Assembly (NCBI RefSeq): GCF_001625215.2
Contig: NC_030387.2
Location: 29,721,606 to 29,785,605, forward strand
Source of the DNA: Daucus carota subsp. sativus
Lineage: Eukaryota > Streptophyta > Magnoliopsida > Apiales > Apiaceae
Length of the DNA stretch: 64,000 nt
Direction: 5' to 3'
In this document: positions 1 to 12,474 of the stretch, piece by piece
How positions within the stretch are numbered: position 1 is the stretch's first letter
How the letters are laid out: each line of letters begins with the position of its first letter
Notes under the pieces: generated by a model
Told to the model about the DNA's origin: nothing
Databases searched by the model: none
The model's input: the letters and a program-made list of their open reading frames with translations, nothing else
Translations under genes and position numbers: made by a program

Positions 1-1503
1 ATTTGGAGAGTGCCATGAAATATGCCCACCAGAAAGGCTAATACACTCACCTACTCCTCTCAGATATGGCTTAGAATTTCATTTCACGCTTGCTAACAGA
101 AGCAATGATTAATTTTGTAAATTGATATGCATGATGATGACACAAAACAACTTCTACTCATGGTAAACACACCCCTCTTTAGTAAAGAACCAAAAAAATC
201 AAATTTTAAGAACTGAGGTTTTTGTTCAATGAAAACTAAAGATTTCACATTGTCTTCTGTTTAGTGTTTCTACAAATTCATCGTCTGCAACTTCTGATTC
301 TGACAGTTTTCCGGGTCTGACAGACCAAAAGGGCAAAAACCGATATTTTATATATGATTGTACCCGAATGAAGAAGAAAGAGACTCATCACGGACTCTTT
401 ATTGATGATCAAAATGTTTAATTAATTTGTACTAGATTATTAAGACTAGTGATTTACTACAGTAATACAGCTTGTAGCTGGTTTATCCAAGTTGTAGAAT
501 TTAGTAAAATATAATGGCGTATTTTTCTTCTGCTATTATTAGCTTAATCCCCATTCTGAGATAATTTGTTATTCTTCTTTCTTCTGTTAAGTAAATTTAG
601 TTAAGATCTTAGACTAATCTAACAAAGGAGTTTGTAAAATGTATGCACAAAGCAAAGTGGAAAACACAGCTTCAAGAAACTCCAAAATCTACTTGTTCCA
701 GCTTGTAAGTTCTGTTGTTTATTTTTCCCATTAGTCCAGGAAGTATTTCTACACACATTGAACTCCAAAATTACATAGAATGCTGTGTTTCATTGCCTTC
801 TCGCTTGGCTGTATGGTATACCAGATATGTCCGCAGATGTGTAGTTCACAGTAAAGGCCACTCCTAAGATTAGTAAAGGTCCAGAACTCGATTCTCACCT
901 CCCATTTACTCTTGAAATCTCAAGCACAACTCAATCAGGTGGTTTACTAGTGAACATTAGAGAATTTGTGGAATATATAACATGTCCTTGCTCAATGTGC
1001 AGAAAAATAGAACTTCGAAGTTTAAAAAAGCTAATATGAAATTATTATTACAGAAAGAGAGAAGTTAATTTTCTTTCACCCTTTCAGATTAGTCGACCTG
1101 GTTCTTCTTTCATTGCTTCAGCAAGAAGTGAGAGATTAGAAGATTACATGCCTGGTCCAACATAATAATACATTGCTCTTGTTGTCCACTTTATATCTCC
1201 TGTTTTACTATTTATATCTTCCTTCAAACACTACTCATTCACTCGGGCTTGCTTCATTTCCTTGCTTTCATGCCAAGGTCAGGTGTGCATGTACGTGTTC
1301 TCTCGACATTATCATTGTTATTTCTCTCTGCCCTCTCCTCTTACCCCCACTATCTCTTACATGTTCTGAGAAAATTTTACTCAGAGATGAAAATAAAATA
1401 GAAAATGCTGCATTTGTATTTAAATTTAAGCTTGGTTATGGTATAAACTTGATGTATGGTTCTGACAATATATTTGTGTTTTTGGCAGTATACATCAGCA
1501 ACC
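1..1503. other. Upstream region of the subtilase gene, no gene seen
   Basis: AT-rich non-coding DNA. I see no conserved coding stretch on either strand. The last part, from about 1150, should contain the promoter and 5' UTR of the subtilase gene. A possible splice acceptor (tttttggcag, ending at 1488) lies just before the start codon, so a 5' UTR intron is possible but not shown. Confidence 0.5.
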
Positions 1504-3798
1504 ATGAGCTTGAGGACAGCCTTGCTGTTACTAGCCTTGATGGTTTCAGTAACTTCATCTGTTTCGACAGATAGAGGTACTTACATAGTTCACATGGACA
1601 AGTCGAAGATCAAAAGTCTTGAGACAATGAAATGGCATGAATATGTCATGGACTCTGTTCATAAATTGTCAATTCAAGAAAATAAAGAAGAAGAAGCATA
1701 TCCACCCAATGTTCTATATGTTTACGAAACAACCATGTTTGGTTTTTCTGCAACACTAACTAAATCAAACCTAAGATCATTAGACAAAATCAATGGTTTT
1801 CTCTATGCCATTCCTGATGAAATGCTGAGCCTCCACACCACTCATTCACCAGGTTTTCTCGGCCTAAATCCTGGCAGCGGACTCTGGCATCCCAAGAACT
1901 TGGCTTCTGATGTCATAATCGGCGTTCTGGACACTGGAATATGGCCTGAACACATTAGTTTCTTCGACACTGGCATGCCTCCAGTGCCCTCAAATTGGAA
2001 AGGCAAATGCGAAGAGGGCACAAATTTTACAATTTCAAATTGTAACAGAAAGCTAATTGGAGCAAGAGCTTTCTTCAAAGGTTATGAATCTGTTAGAGGA
2101 ACTATTAATGAAACAGAGGACTACAGATCTCCCCGTGATGCAGAAGGCCATGGTACACACACTGCATCAACTGCAGCTGGTAATCTTGTACCAGGTGCAA
2201 GCTTTTTTGGCAATGCTAAAGGCGCAGCTACTGGAATGATGTTCACAGCACGAATTGCAGCATATAAAGTTTGTTATGCTTTCGGTTGTTCAAGCTCAGA
2301 TATTTTAGCTGCCATGGATACAGCTGTCAGTGATGGAGTCAATATATTGTCACTCTCATTAGGTGGCATCGCAAAGCCTTATTATGGAGATAGCATAGCT
2401 ATTGCAGCACTTGGCGCGTTTCAACAGGGGGTCTTTGTGTCATGCTCAGCTGGGAATTCAGGCCCCTATAGCTCCACTGTTGGCAACGTCGCACCATGGA
2501 TCATGACTGTGGGTGCAAGCTCCCTTGACAGGAGCTTTCCAACCACAGTTAAACTTGGGGATGGTCAACAATTTAAAGGGGCTTCTTTGTATTCCGGGAA
2601 AAATATTAAAAGCTTGCAACTTGTGTATGGTGCAACTGCAGGTATACAAGGGGCTCAGTACTGTTCTAATGGCTCCCTTACACCGGAGCTTGTGAAGGGA
2701 AAGATTGTAGTTTGTCAAAGAGGAGGGAATAGCCGAGCCAAGAAAGCGGAACAAGTAATGTTTGCAGGGGGTGCTGCAATGCTGCTTGTAAACACTGATA
2801 ATGAAGGTGAAGACATCTTTGCTGATCCACATATAATCCCTGCAACTTCTTTAGGAGCTTTAGCTGGTAATGCTATAAAGAAGTATGTCAACTCAACTAG
2901 ACAGCCATCAGCTTCAATTACGTTTGAAGGCACAACATACAAGAATGTTGCACCAGTTATGGCAGCATTTTCATCTAGAGGGCCAAGTTTTATTGGACCT
3001 GACATAATCAAACCAGATGTGACAGCACCAGGAGTGAATATCTTAGCCGCATGGCCACCGAATATTAGTCCATTACAGCTCAAGAGCGATAACAGAAGCG
3101 TTATCTTCAACATAATCTCAGGCACATCCATGTCCTGCCCTCATGTTTCTGGATTAGCTGCACTCATAAAGGCTGCTCATAAGGACTGGTCACCAGCTGC
3201 AATCAAATCCGCCTTGATGACAACTGCTTACACAGTAGACAGCAAAGAATCCCCAATAGGCGACACGGGCTCAACAGATGGTTATGCAACCCCTTTTGCA
3301 TATGGTTCAGGTCATGTTGATCCTGAAAAGGCTTCCAACCCCGGTCTCATCTACGACATCACTACAATAGACATCCAAAATTACCTTTGCAGTCTTAAGT
3401 ATAACTCTACACAGCTAGCCCTGTTGTCGCGGGGAAATCTCAGTTGTCCTGGTCATTCAAAACATGTGCAGTCACGCAACTTAAATTATCCATCCTTCGC
3501 GGTAACATTCAGCAAGAAGGCTTCAAAAAATGTAACTATTACACACAAGAGAACAGTCACAAATGTGGGGACTGCAAAGAGTGTCTATGTTGCACAGGTG
3601 ATTGCACCAAGTGGAACATCAGTAAGAGTCAAACCAAAAGCCCTACATTTTTCAAGTGTGGGCATGAAATTGAACTATCAAGTCAGTTTTACTACAGTTG
3701 GACAAAGGCCTGGTCCAGGTAGTTCTTCATTTGGCTCCTTAACCTTCACTTCTGGCAAATTTAAAGTTAGAAGTCCCATTGCAGTTACCTGTAAGTAA
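1504..3798 (+). CDS. SBT1.1: Subtilisin-like serine protease, SBT1.1-type
   Basis: Secreted plant subtilase of 764 residues in a single exon, as is common in the SBT1 group. The order is signal peptide (about 1-22, MSLRTALLLLALMVSV...), I9 inhibitor prodomain (TYIVHMD to about residue 112), S8 catalytic domain with an inserted PA domain, and a C-terminal Fn3-like domain ending in RSPIAVTCK. The catalytic set is visible: Asp143 (GVLDTGIWPEH), His216 (GHGTHTA), oxyanion Asn318 (SAGNSGP) and Ser542 (GTSMSCPHVSG). The phrases FLYAIPDEMLSLHTTHSP and VDPEKASNPGLIYDI fit SBT1.1 best, as I remember the Arabidopsis protein. An in-frame ATG at 1456 would add 16 residues ahead of the signal peptide, so the ATG at 1504, in a good context (accATGa), is preferred. 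The enzyme is expected to mature in the secretory pathway and act in the apoplast. Its substrate is unknown from sequence. Confidence 0.93.
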   Translation: MSLRTALLLLALMVSVTSSVSTDRGTYIVHMDKSKIKSLETMKWHEYVMDSVHKLSIQENKEEEAYPPNVLYVYETTMFGFSATLTKSNLRSLDKINGFLYAIPDEMLSLHTTHSPGFLGLNPGSGLWHPKNLASDVIIGVLDTGIWPEHISFFDTGMPPVPSNWKGKCEEGTNFTISNCNRKLIGARAFFKGYESVRGTINETEDYRSPRDAEGHGTHTASTAAGNLVPGASFFGNAKGAATGMMFTARIAAYKVCYAFGCSSSDILAAMDTAVSDGVNILSLSLGGIAKPYYGDSIAIAALGAFQQGVFVSCSAGNSGPYSSTVGNVAPWIMTVGASSLDRSFPTTVKLGDGQQFKGASLYSGKNIKSLQLVYGATAGIQGAQYCSNGSLTPELVKGKIVVCQRGGNSRAKKAEQVMFAGGAAMLLVNTDNEGEDIFADPHIIPATSLGALAGNAIKKYVNSTRQPSASITFEGTTYKNVAPVMAAFSSRGPSFIGPDIIKPDVTAPGVNILAAWPPNISPLQLKSDNRSVIFNIISGTSMSCPHVSGLAALIKAAHKDWSPAAIKSALMTTAYTVDSKESPIGDTGSTDGYATPFAYGSGHVDPEKASNPGLIYDITTIDIQNYLCSLKYNSTQLALLSRGNLSCPGHSKHVQSRNLNYPSFAVTFSKKASKNVTITHKRTVTNVGTAKSVYVAQVIAPSGTSVRVKPKALHFSSVGMKLNYQVSFTTVGQRPGPGSSSFGSLTFTSGKFKVRSPIAVTCK

Positions 3799-3980
3799 AT
3801 TTATGTCTCAGAAAGAAGTAAGATTTACTTGGCGCCCACAAATCTCAAGAACAAATAATTATGCAATAGATCAGAGACTCTGGACTGCAACACTTATATT
3901 CTTTTCTGTTTGTTTTCCGTTTATGAAAGCAAGCATAGCTGATGTTTTCCACAAACAATGTTTGTATTGAAAGAGTAATT

Positions 3981-4180
3981 TAGTTTAAATCTAAGCAGTT
4001 GAGAAACTCCGGTTTTCATTATGCAAGTAGTCGAATTTAACAAGTTGAACTCCAATTCAAGTTGAAATTGAGTCGAGTTTTAGTTTAAATCTAAGTAGTT
4101 GAAAAACTCCGGTTTTCATTATGCAAGTAGTCGAATTTAACAAGTTGAACTCCAATTCAAGTTGAAATTGAGTCGAGTTG
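3981..4180. repeat. Two tandem copies of a 100-bp unit
   Basis: The stretch beginning tagtttaaatctaag at 3981 recurs at 4081 with only a few differences, giving a period of 100 bp. It lies about 180 bp downstream of the subtilase stop codon. The sequence after it (to about 4380) is rich in gagctc/gttgagc motifs and has no coding signal. Confidence 0.9.
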
Positions 4181-4776
4181 GATATCTAAAAGCTCGGATC
4201 AACTCGTTGAGCTTATCAAACATGTTTGGTTGCTCAGATCAACTCATTGAGCTTACCAAACAGGTTTGGTTATTCAAACTGGAGCTCATTAACAAGCCAA
4301 GTCGAGCCGATTTTTTTACAAGTCGACCAACTCGGTTCTTTCATAGCTCTACTTTTGAACATGACTTGAGCAATTGAAACAGTTGAGATAAAAACAGAGT
4401 TATATGCTCATCCTTAACCCATATGGTGTAGTAATTATCTGAAAAAGAAACCTTATATAAAAGAACTGAAATTCAAATACAAATTTAAAACAAAACCTTA
4501 CCCTCATTTTATATCACCCTATTGCATAATATTTCCTCATTTCGTATTTTAGGCAATTTAATGTCACTACTCCACAATAAGCAAAAACAAAAACTAAATC
4601 GACACTTTAGAATTGCGCAACATAGTTTCGCATGATAAATTGCATAACACGCCGTCTAAAACCAGTCTTAAATTTCTTCGACAGAATTTAACTGTGACAA
4701 CAAAAATACAAACTAAAGAAAATTATCAGCTGCTATTAGCTTGGTATAACTGCAAAGTAGGATCCACTGATACTCC

Positions 4777-5308
<532 letters not shown>

Positions 5309-5803
5309 ATTTCACCTAAAAAATATATCAACATTTAACCCAATAGCTACAAATTCTAACCCTCCCCCACGCCAAATCACCCAGAAACCGCGAATAAATC
5401 TAACAAGTCGAATAAAGCATTTACACAAAATTTGGTTAGCAATACATCACATTAAAATATCCGATCCAAATGAGACCCGGAATAACAGCAATGACAAATA
5501 GAGTATTCTCAGCGAACAATTATAGCAAATGCAGAAAAAATGTACACAAATCAAGGAAGGATGAAAATATATAATTACAGTAAACATATTTTGACAAAAT
5601 AAACAATACAACAACAAGATTTAGCGAAATAATGAAATCGAGTGATAAATAAAATGCTAGTGACTTGTAATTGAGTCTTATCTCAACAAAAAAGTATATG
5701 TAAAGCACAATACATACAAATTATGCTTAGAACAGATCAAGTTAAAAGCTAAACTTAAGAGAGCTGTGAAATTAAAGGGTATAGAGATGCGGCGAGGACT
5801 GAC

Positions 5804-5880
5804 CTTTTGGGGTAAGAGAAGCGGGCCGAGACGATAACTAGGGTTTTGAGATTGCGCTGTTGTGTATATATATGCACGAG
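5804..5880 (-). promoter_or_regulatory. eL36 promoter and 5' UTR: telo-box and TATA box
   Basis: On the minus strand a telo-box (AAACCCTA, 5846-5839) sits at the start of the presumed non-coding first exon. A TATA-like stretch (tatatatac, 5872-5864) lies about 20 bp upstream, and a GGCCCGC motif follows. Telo-boxes with GGCCC-type site II motifs are known hallmarks of plant ribosomal protein promoters. Confidence 0.7.
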
Positions 5881-5949
5881 GTTTGGGATTGGGTCAAGTA
5901 TTAAGGGCAGAATTGACATTTGACACAAGATACTGAATAATTTTTTTTT

Positions 5950-6638
5950 GAGTTAATTGCAATTGGCACCCCTTTGGTTTCGGCTTATTGCACATTGCAC
6001 CTAATAGTTTTGGAAAATACACTTTGCAGCCCCAGACTTTTAACCCGTAGACACTTTGCACCCTTTCCGTTAATTTCTGCCGTTACCGTTAACTTTTGTA
6101 GGGGCATTTTGGTAAATTTAATTATATTTAATTAAAATCAGACTTTTATTTAAATTTTCTGACCATCTAAACGATATTTTTCGGAAAAACTTAAAGAACG
6201 AAAGTTGTAGAGAATAAAAAGACCTTTTTAGAACAATAAGGTTCAAAATTTCAATAATTATTTAAAAATGATTGTTCATTTTTACAAGATTGCTAATTTT
6301 TGAATTTTTTAAAAATAATTATAAAAAAAATTACGAAAATTTTGAACCTTATTGTTCTAAAAAGATCTTTTTATTCTCTACAACTTTCGTTCTTTAAGTT
6401 TTTCCGAAAAATATCGTTTAGATGGTCAAAAAAATTAAATAAAGGTCTGATTTTAATTAAATATAATTAAATTTCCCAAAATGCCCCTGCAAAAGTTAAC
6501 GGTAACGGCAAAATTTAACGGAAAGGGTGCAAAGTGTCTACGGGTTAAAAGTCTGGGGATGCAAAGTGTATTTTCCAAAACTATTAGGTGCAATGTGCAA
6601 TAAGCCGAAACCAAAGGGGTGCCAATTGCAATTAACTC
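5950..6638. mobile_element. Foldback (long inverted repeat) element, possibly Mutator-like MITE
   Basis: The left arm (5950 to about 6251, starting gagttaattgcaattggc) is repeated almost perfectly, inverted, in the right arm (about 6338 to 6638, ending gccaattgcaattaactc). The spacer of about 85 bp is AT-rich. The element is flanked by runs of 9 and 10 T, which would fit a 9-bp target duplication inside a T tract, as Mutator-like elements make. The homopolymer makes this uncertain. There is no ORF. A transcript across it would fold into a hairpin of about 300 bp. Confidence 0.85.
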
Positions 6639-6639
6639 T

Positions 6640-7789
6640 TTTTTTTTTATATATAGAAGTAAATTCTAATATTTCCTTTGTAACATATTTTTATTAGCTT
6701 TAAAAAAATTCATTAATATAATCTTCTATCTAATTATAGATTTATTATAAAAAATTGATAAACAAAAAAGAAAATTGGATGAAAATCCAGTTTAATCAAT
6801 AAATTAGAAATAAGTCTGATTTAGAATGTATTTTTATGATCAACGTATTTTATTTTTATTAATAAAAATTAATTTCAATAATAAAATAAATAATCTCTTT
6901 AATTTAATTTTATTATTATTTAAAACTCATAAATCACCTATAATATAAAATTACTCAAACGGTCTGTTTAAACTGATCACTTTTTAGATCATTATAAATC
7001 ACACATCATAATTTTAAGTTTCCGAATGAATTTTAAGTATATCGGTCGAACCTGAACCGATAAATGAACCAACTAACAGAACTCGAACGGAAAACAAAAA
7101 TTAACAACATGGAAGCGTAAAGTAAATATCATGGGAAAACACACAATACAAAACTCCACGCAATAAAACATCATCTATTTTAAGTATATCGGTTGAGGTT
7201 TTTGATTTTTAAAACCGAGGGCATGCGGTTCCGGTTGCGGTTTTCCGAACCCGCACGCGCTTTCCCCTAATCTATTCCAACTAGGGTGCCCATGGGTTAC
7301 CAAAATCCGCCCAAACCGACCCTAAACCAACCCGAAAATATTTAATTGAATTTTGATTGGGTTGAAAATTATTAAAACCGACTTAAATGGGTTGGGTTAG
7401 GATTTTGCCTATAACCGCCCATTCTAACCCGACCCGCATATTTTATTTACTTTTCACATATTTTAATTGTTTTTACTGAAACAATTTTAGGTGCCGTTCT
7501 ATCTAAACTAACATTATATCACATATCACTTAAATTCATAATAAGTGCATGAAACAATTTCTAGTTTCTAGTTTGAACAAATCATGAACTAAGCTATTGA
7601 CAAACAAACTCGATAATGAGCTCAACTTGTCTCGAAAAAATTCTGACATTACAAAACTAAGTGATCTTACCTCACACTCATTTTCTAGTAACATATCCAA
7701 ACCGACCCAAACCGAAATAAATTTAAACCGACCCAACCCAATGAAATTTAAACGAGCTTTAATTGGGTTAAAAAAAAAAAAAACATTTA
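6640..7789. other. AT-rich spacer, no gene seen
   Basis: Mostly A+T-rich low-complexity sequence. Between about 7260 and 7450, and again near 7700-7760, there are runs of the type aaccgaccc/ccgacccaaacc. This simple-sequence character is common at the edges of plant repeats. I see no coding conservation. Confidence 0.6.
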
Positions 7790-8960
7790 GAAGTGAAGAT
7801 TTAGGCTAGAATTTGTAAACCTCATGAAATACAAGCACAGTCTTGCTTTATTTCCACATATATTTGTTAGAACTTTATAGCTGGTGTGTGAGTGTGCCAA
7901 CTGGATGCACAACATATCACAGATTAGTTAGCAGACCGCAGAGTTCTGAGTACGGATAAATTGTTTGCATTAGCCATGCATCAAGTCATGGATCCTTTTT
8001 TACTTATATACCTATGCCTAAACATTTAGAACTGCTTCTCCTGCAACCGAAACAAGGATACTTAATCACAATACTGCAGCAGTGCTAACCAGTAAAACAT
8101 TAATGGACAAAGGAAAGCTAATCACAATGCAGCAGTGACTACTGTCGAAAATAGTTAATTTTGATAGATTGGTTAACTTCGACGCCCTTGGTTTTGATGC
8201 TCAGGGATTCCGTCAAAAATATCTATTTTTTAAATATCGTCGAGAAATTTTCTGTTGAAATTACGCGAGTACTTTGTAGCACCAGCACAGAACACCAACT
8301 AAACCACAAACTCATTCCAGAATTCACACTTGGTTCCTTACTCTAACTGCCTCGCCTAACTACACTTGATGCTTAAGAGACTTCTATGCGATTTCATGAT
8401 AGTCGATAGATTAACTATTCAATCTCAAAAAATTGAAAAGAAGCACAAATGCAGGATAAGAGGCATAGTTGTGATTTATGAAGGGGTCACCTAGGCAACA
8501 AGAACGAATAGGCATCTGACCCAGCGTAGTTTGCAATTGTAAGGCGAGCAAAGGATCATCTAAAGTAAAGAAGTGGCTTATAAAAGATAAGTAAATTATG
8601 AAGCTAGCTTTTTCAACTTGCTACTTCTCTCTCCGGAGCTTTTTTACACTGATAAATCGATAAAAATAAAAACCGACTTCTTACAAAAGGATGCTACATG
8701 CCTAAACGGGCACTATATGTTGTGTAAACATTACTTGGGGCTGGGCAAAAAACCGAAAAAACCCAAAACCGATAAAAACCGATCCGAAACCGAAACCGAA
8801 AAATAAAAAACCTAAACAAGGAACAATACAATGAGGAAAAAGGAGAAGGCTTCATCTCCTGCCAAAGAATGGATTCATATTTATTCTCAGATTATCTTTC
8901 TATTCTTCTTTTTTTTCTTCTAATCTTTACATATAAATGTGTTTATAATTTGTATACACC
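7790..8960 (-). pseudogene. Relic of the 3' part of a BAM7-like beta-amylase gene
   Basis: Three blocks match the 3' half of the BAM7-like gene further along, in the same orientation. About 7790-8130 matches the 3' UTR and last exon region at about 25190-25640. About 8260-8560 matches intron sequence at about 26540-26840. About 8560-8960 matches about 26960-27490. The relic keeps the tiny last coding exon, reading EAVLNV-stop on the minus strand near 8014-8036, where BAM7 reads EAVLDV-stop. The two exons that should lie between the first and second blocks are absent, replaced by about 130 bp of unrelated sequence. It also carries the remains of the MITE found in BAM7 intron 7, so that insertion came before the duplication. 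Confidence 0.8.
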
Positions 8961-9195
8961 ATATAAGATTAAGAGTATAGGTTTATATTCAAGTTAAAGA
9001 TGAAGAGAAAAATTTCAGGGTTATTTTAATGTAGTGTTTATTTCACAAGTTCATATTACAGTAATCATCACAATAGAGAATCCTTTAAAAATTAATTTTA
9101 CAATTAAGCAAAAACAGGGAACTCTTACCATAAAATGTAATCTGAGATTTGAAGATCCATACATTTCTTCAAACCATGTTGAAGAGCTCAAAGCT

Positions 9196-12100
9196 TTAAA
9201 CCTTTCCCTGAAATCTGGCAATGCGGACAGCCATCGCAACATAGAATTGTTCTTTCAAGTTGTACAAAAACAGGAAATATGCATGTCTCCAACGACGGTT
9301 TAGCACTAAAGTTCCAATAAAGCCCCAAAAGGCAGCGCTGAAACCAAGTGCTGCACTTATGTAGAGGGACCTCTTATACTCACTATCATCTCCATCTACT
9401 TCATACTCACGAGGGGCAGGCCAGACGCGATCAGCTGGTTCGTCTTCAGGACAAATATTTTTGAGTGGCTTACCACAGAGTCCAATGTGACCCTCATATG
9501 AGGAAATATTGAATCCCTGGAGCTGAGTACCAGATGGAACTCTTCCTGAAAAATTGTTATTGGAGAGATCTAAATATGCAAGAAAATTCTATCCAGACAT
9601 GCTTGCAGGAATTTTACCAGAAAAATTGTTTCCCGAAAGGTCTAAGCATTCTAACTCTTTTAATTGGCCTATGTCCATGGGAACATTCCCGTAAAACCTA
9701 TTTCCTGACAGGTTCAATCCCTTGAGTTGTAGAAGTCTGGTTATCTCTATGGGAATTTCTCCCCTCAATTCATTGGTTGACAGATCGATCATCTTCAGAT
9801 ATGCGAAATTTCTTCCATACTCAAATTCCTGCCCTTTCCATCTTGCTAACACATTATCAGAATAACTATAGCTTGATTTTTTATCAATTCTACGTGGCAA
9901 TGTAAATGGTAAAGAGTATAGATGCTCAGTGGCTTCAGTTCCTCTGTGGATGAAAGCAGTAAAATTACCAAAGCAAGTAGGAATAGTTCCAGAAATTCTG
10001 TTAATGGACAGGTCTAGGAAATGAAGGTTTTGTAAATGACATATTTCATAAGGTAGGCCTCCATAAAACCTATTAGATTTTAAAATCAGGGCGTACAACT
10101 GTTGCAGATCTTCCCCTATCCATGACGGTACCTTTCCAGATAGCTTATTTAACCCAAGATCTACAAAACCAAGGCTGCTGCAGTTCCTTATGGATACAGG
10201 CAGATCACCGGAGAGCTGATTGTTTCGTAATATCAGTGTCCGGAGGGAAACTAAACACCCTATTGACTTTGGAATTCTACCAGAAAAATTGTTGTATTCC
10301 AAATTAAGGAACACTAGACCTTGTAAATGCATCCATTTATCTGGTAGTGCACCAAACAATTGGTTATGCGAGATGTCAAGAAACCTTAATGGGAAGTCTT
10401 TAACAACTAACATGGAAAGGAGTGTTCCTGAAAATTTGTTCTGAGATAGATTTATTTTGAGACAGTTCACTGAAATTGCTGGTAGCGGTCCATCAAAATA
10501 GTTTGAACTCAAATCAATATCTTGGATTAAAAAAAAATTAAAAGGAAACTTGCCCCTAATTTTGTTGGAAGAGAGATTTAGATGTGCTACACTTGAGAGA
10601 TTCCCGAACCATGTAGGGATGGTATCTGAGATTTGGTTGTTAGAGATATCAAGATGACCAATGAATTCTTGATTTCGAATCCAGTTCGGGAAATTTGTCC
10701 CCGACTTGCATGATGCCAAAGAAAGGTCCCGAAGTTTAAAAGGTGGAAGCCATTCAGAATTGAACTCAAATGTCAGAGAATTAAATGATGTACTCAGGTA
10801 CTTTAAGCTAGAAAGATTGAACAAATGTTCTTCATTGATTGTACTGCACATGGAGTTCATTGAAAGGTCTAGCTCTTCAAGACTGGAGAGGAGTCCGGTT
10901 GACTGAGTTTCCCATTTTGTCAGTTTATTCTCACCAAGTCTCAGTTCTTGCAATGACAAACATCCGCTTAAATCAGGAAGCACACCAGAGAAATCATTTT
11001 TATCAAGGTGTAAAAATTTTAAGGATGACAATCCAGTAAAATGAGGAAGACTCCCAGAAAACTCATTACTAGAAAGATATAATGATTCCAGAGATAAAAA
11101 TCCTGTGAAATATGGTAAAGAGCCTCTAAAATGATTATTGGACAAATCCAATAATTGTAGATCTGAATGGTGTTCAAAAACTGGTGGTAGGTATCCACTT
11201 AAATGATTCGAGCTTGCTTCCAGTTTTCTGAGGGATGAAAGTACTGTGATATCAGGCAGTGAACCAGTAAGTTGGTTTTCAGATACTAAGAATTCTTGCA
11301 AAAGAGGAAACGGTCCAAATAAAACATCTTCAAGGTTCCCCGTGAAATTGTTGGCACTGAAATCTATGACTTGTAAATTAGTTAAATGACGGATGGAATA
11401 TGGAAGCACGCCATGTAACTGATTTCCAGAGAGATCCAGATATGTTAGAGCGGTCATATGACCCAAAGACTCTGGAATTCTACCTTTTAACAAGTTATGA
11501 CGGAGGCCAAGCCCTACCAGACTGACACTGAAGTGAGAAAGCCAATTAAAAATTGATGAATCGATGTTATTTTCTTCAAGATGAAGGCTAGAAATAGAGG
11601 AAGAAAAATTGCTTGAACTAGAAGATGGCCCCGAGAGATTACAGTAGTTTAGATGCATAACTGATATGGAAGGGATCCTCTGAAGAACACTTAGCCAGAT
11701 ACTAGAAGGGGCAATGTTGATACCACTCAAGTCAAGGTATGTCAATGAAGAAAGATTTAATAACCACACTGAGTTGAAACCAGCTGTTTGAGCATAAGTA
11801 TAACCAAGATCAAGATGCTGCAACTTAGAGAGGTTCCCAAGCTCATGTGGAATATATCCTGAGATGAAATAAGAAGAAGAAAGATCAAGGTATCGTAAGT
11901 TGTCAAGTGAGCCAATTAACTTTAAGATAGAACCATCAAGTTCATTATAGCTGAGATTCAGATACTGCAAGTAAGTGAGGTTCCCAATCTGGAAGGGTAT
12001 AGATCCACTTAAACGATTTTGTGAGAAATCAAGGTGAACTAACTTTGTGAGAGAACCAATGAACCTGGGAAATTCTGCAAAGCAATTCTGACTGATGTCT

Positions 12101-12474
12101 AAGTATTTAAGATATGGTAAGTCAAGCAATGAATCACTAAAACAACCAAGACCGGTTGGATTCGTGTAACATGGTGAGATAAGAGAAGAAAGGTGAAGGC
12201 GAGTTACATGACCGGTGTTGTTATTGCAGCCAACACCTTCCCACTTACAGCAATCTCCGTCCTCATTCTTCCATGAATGAAGAAAATCATGTTTGCCTGC
12301 ATGGCAGAAAACACCGTGTTTAAACACCAGAAGAGCTTTTCTCTCCCTCTCAATGCACCTCGTGGTGATGTGATCTTTGGACAAGGATTCTGAACTGGAC
12401 AACGATGTTTTCATGCATAGCAAAAAGGTTACAAATAGTACCAGCAGATATCGATCAATTGTATAACTCATCAT
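9196..12474 (-). pseudogene. EIX/Cf-type LRR receptor-like protein with one premature in-frame stop
   Basis: The frame opens at ATG 12474 (or 12471) and runs 961 codons to a TAG at 9591-9589. After that stop the same frame stays open for 130 more residues, down to 9196, and encodes the last LRR, the C-terminal cap (LCGKPLKNICPEDEP), an acidic stretch, the membrane helix (about AALGFSAAFWGFIGTLVL) and a basic tail (NRRWRHAYF...). The neighbouring paralog has TTG (Leu) where this copy has TAG, so a single base change separates it from a full RLP of 1,092 residues. The N-terminus has a signal peptide and the LRRNT_2 motif (CIERERKALLVFK...WEGVGCNNNTGHV), followed by about 30 LRRs. Either it is a pseudogene, or it yields a secreted ectodomain without a membrane anchor. 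An ORF caller would extend it to a GTG at 12567, which is not a plausible start. Confidence 0.88.

Noticed and set aside
1173-1574. Open frame upstream of and overlapping the subtilase start
   Set aside because: Composition is promoter/5' UTR-like and no domain is visible. The real gene starts at 1504 in another frame.
2715-3131. Antisense ORF of 138 codons inside the subtilase gene
   Set aside because: A mirror of the conserved coding strand, with no independent protein character.
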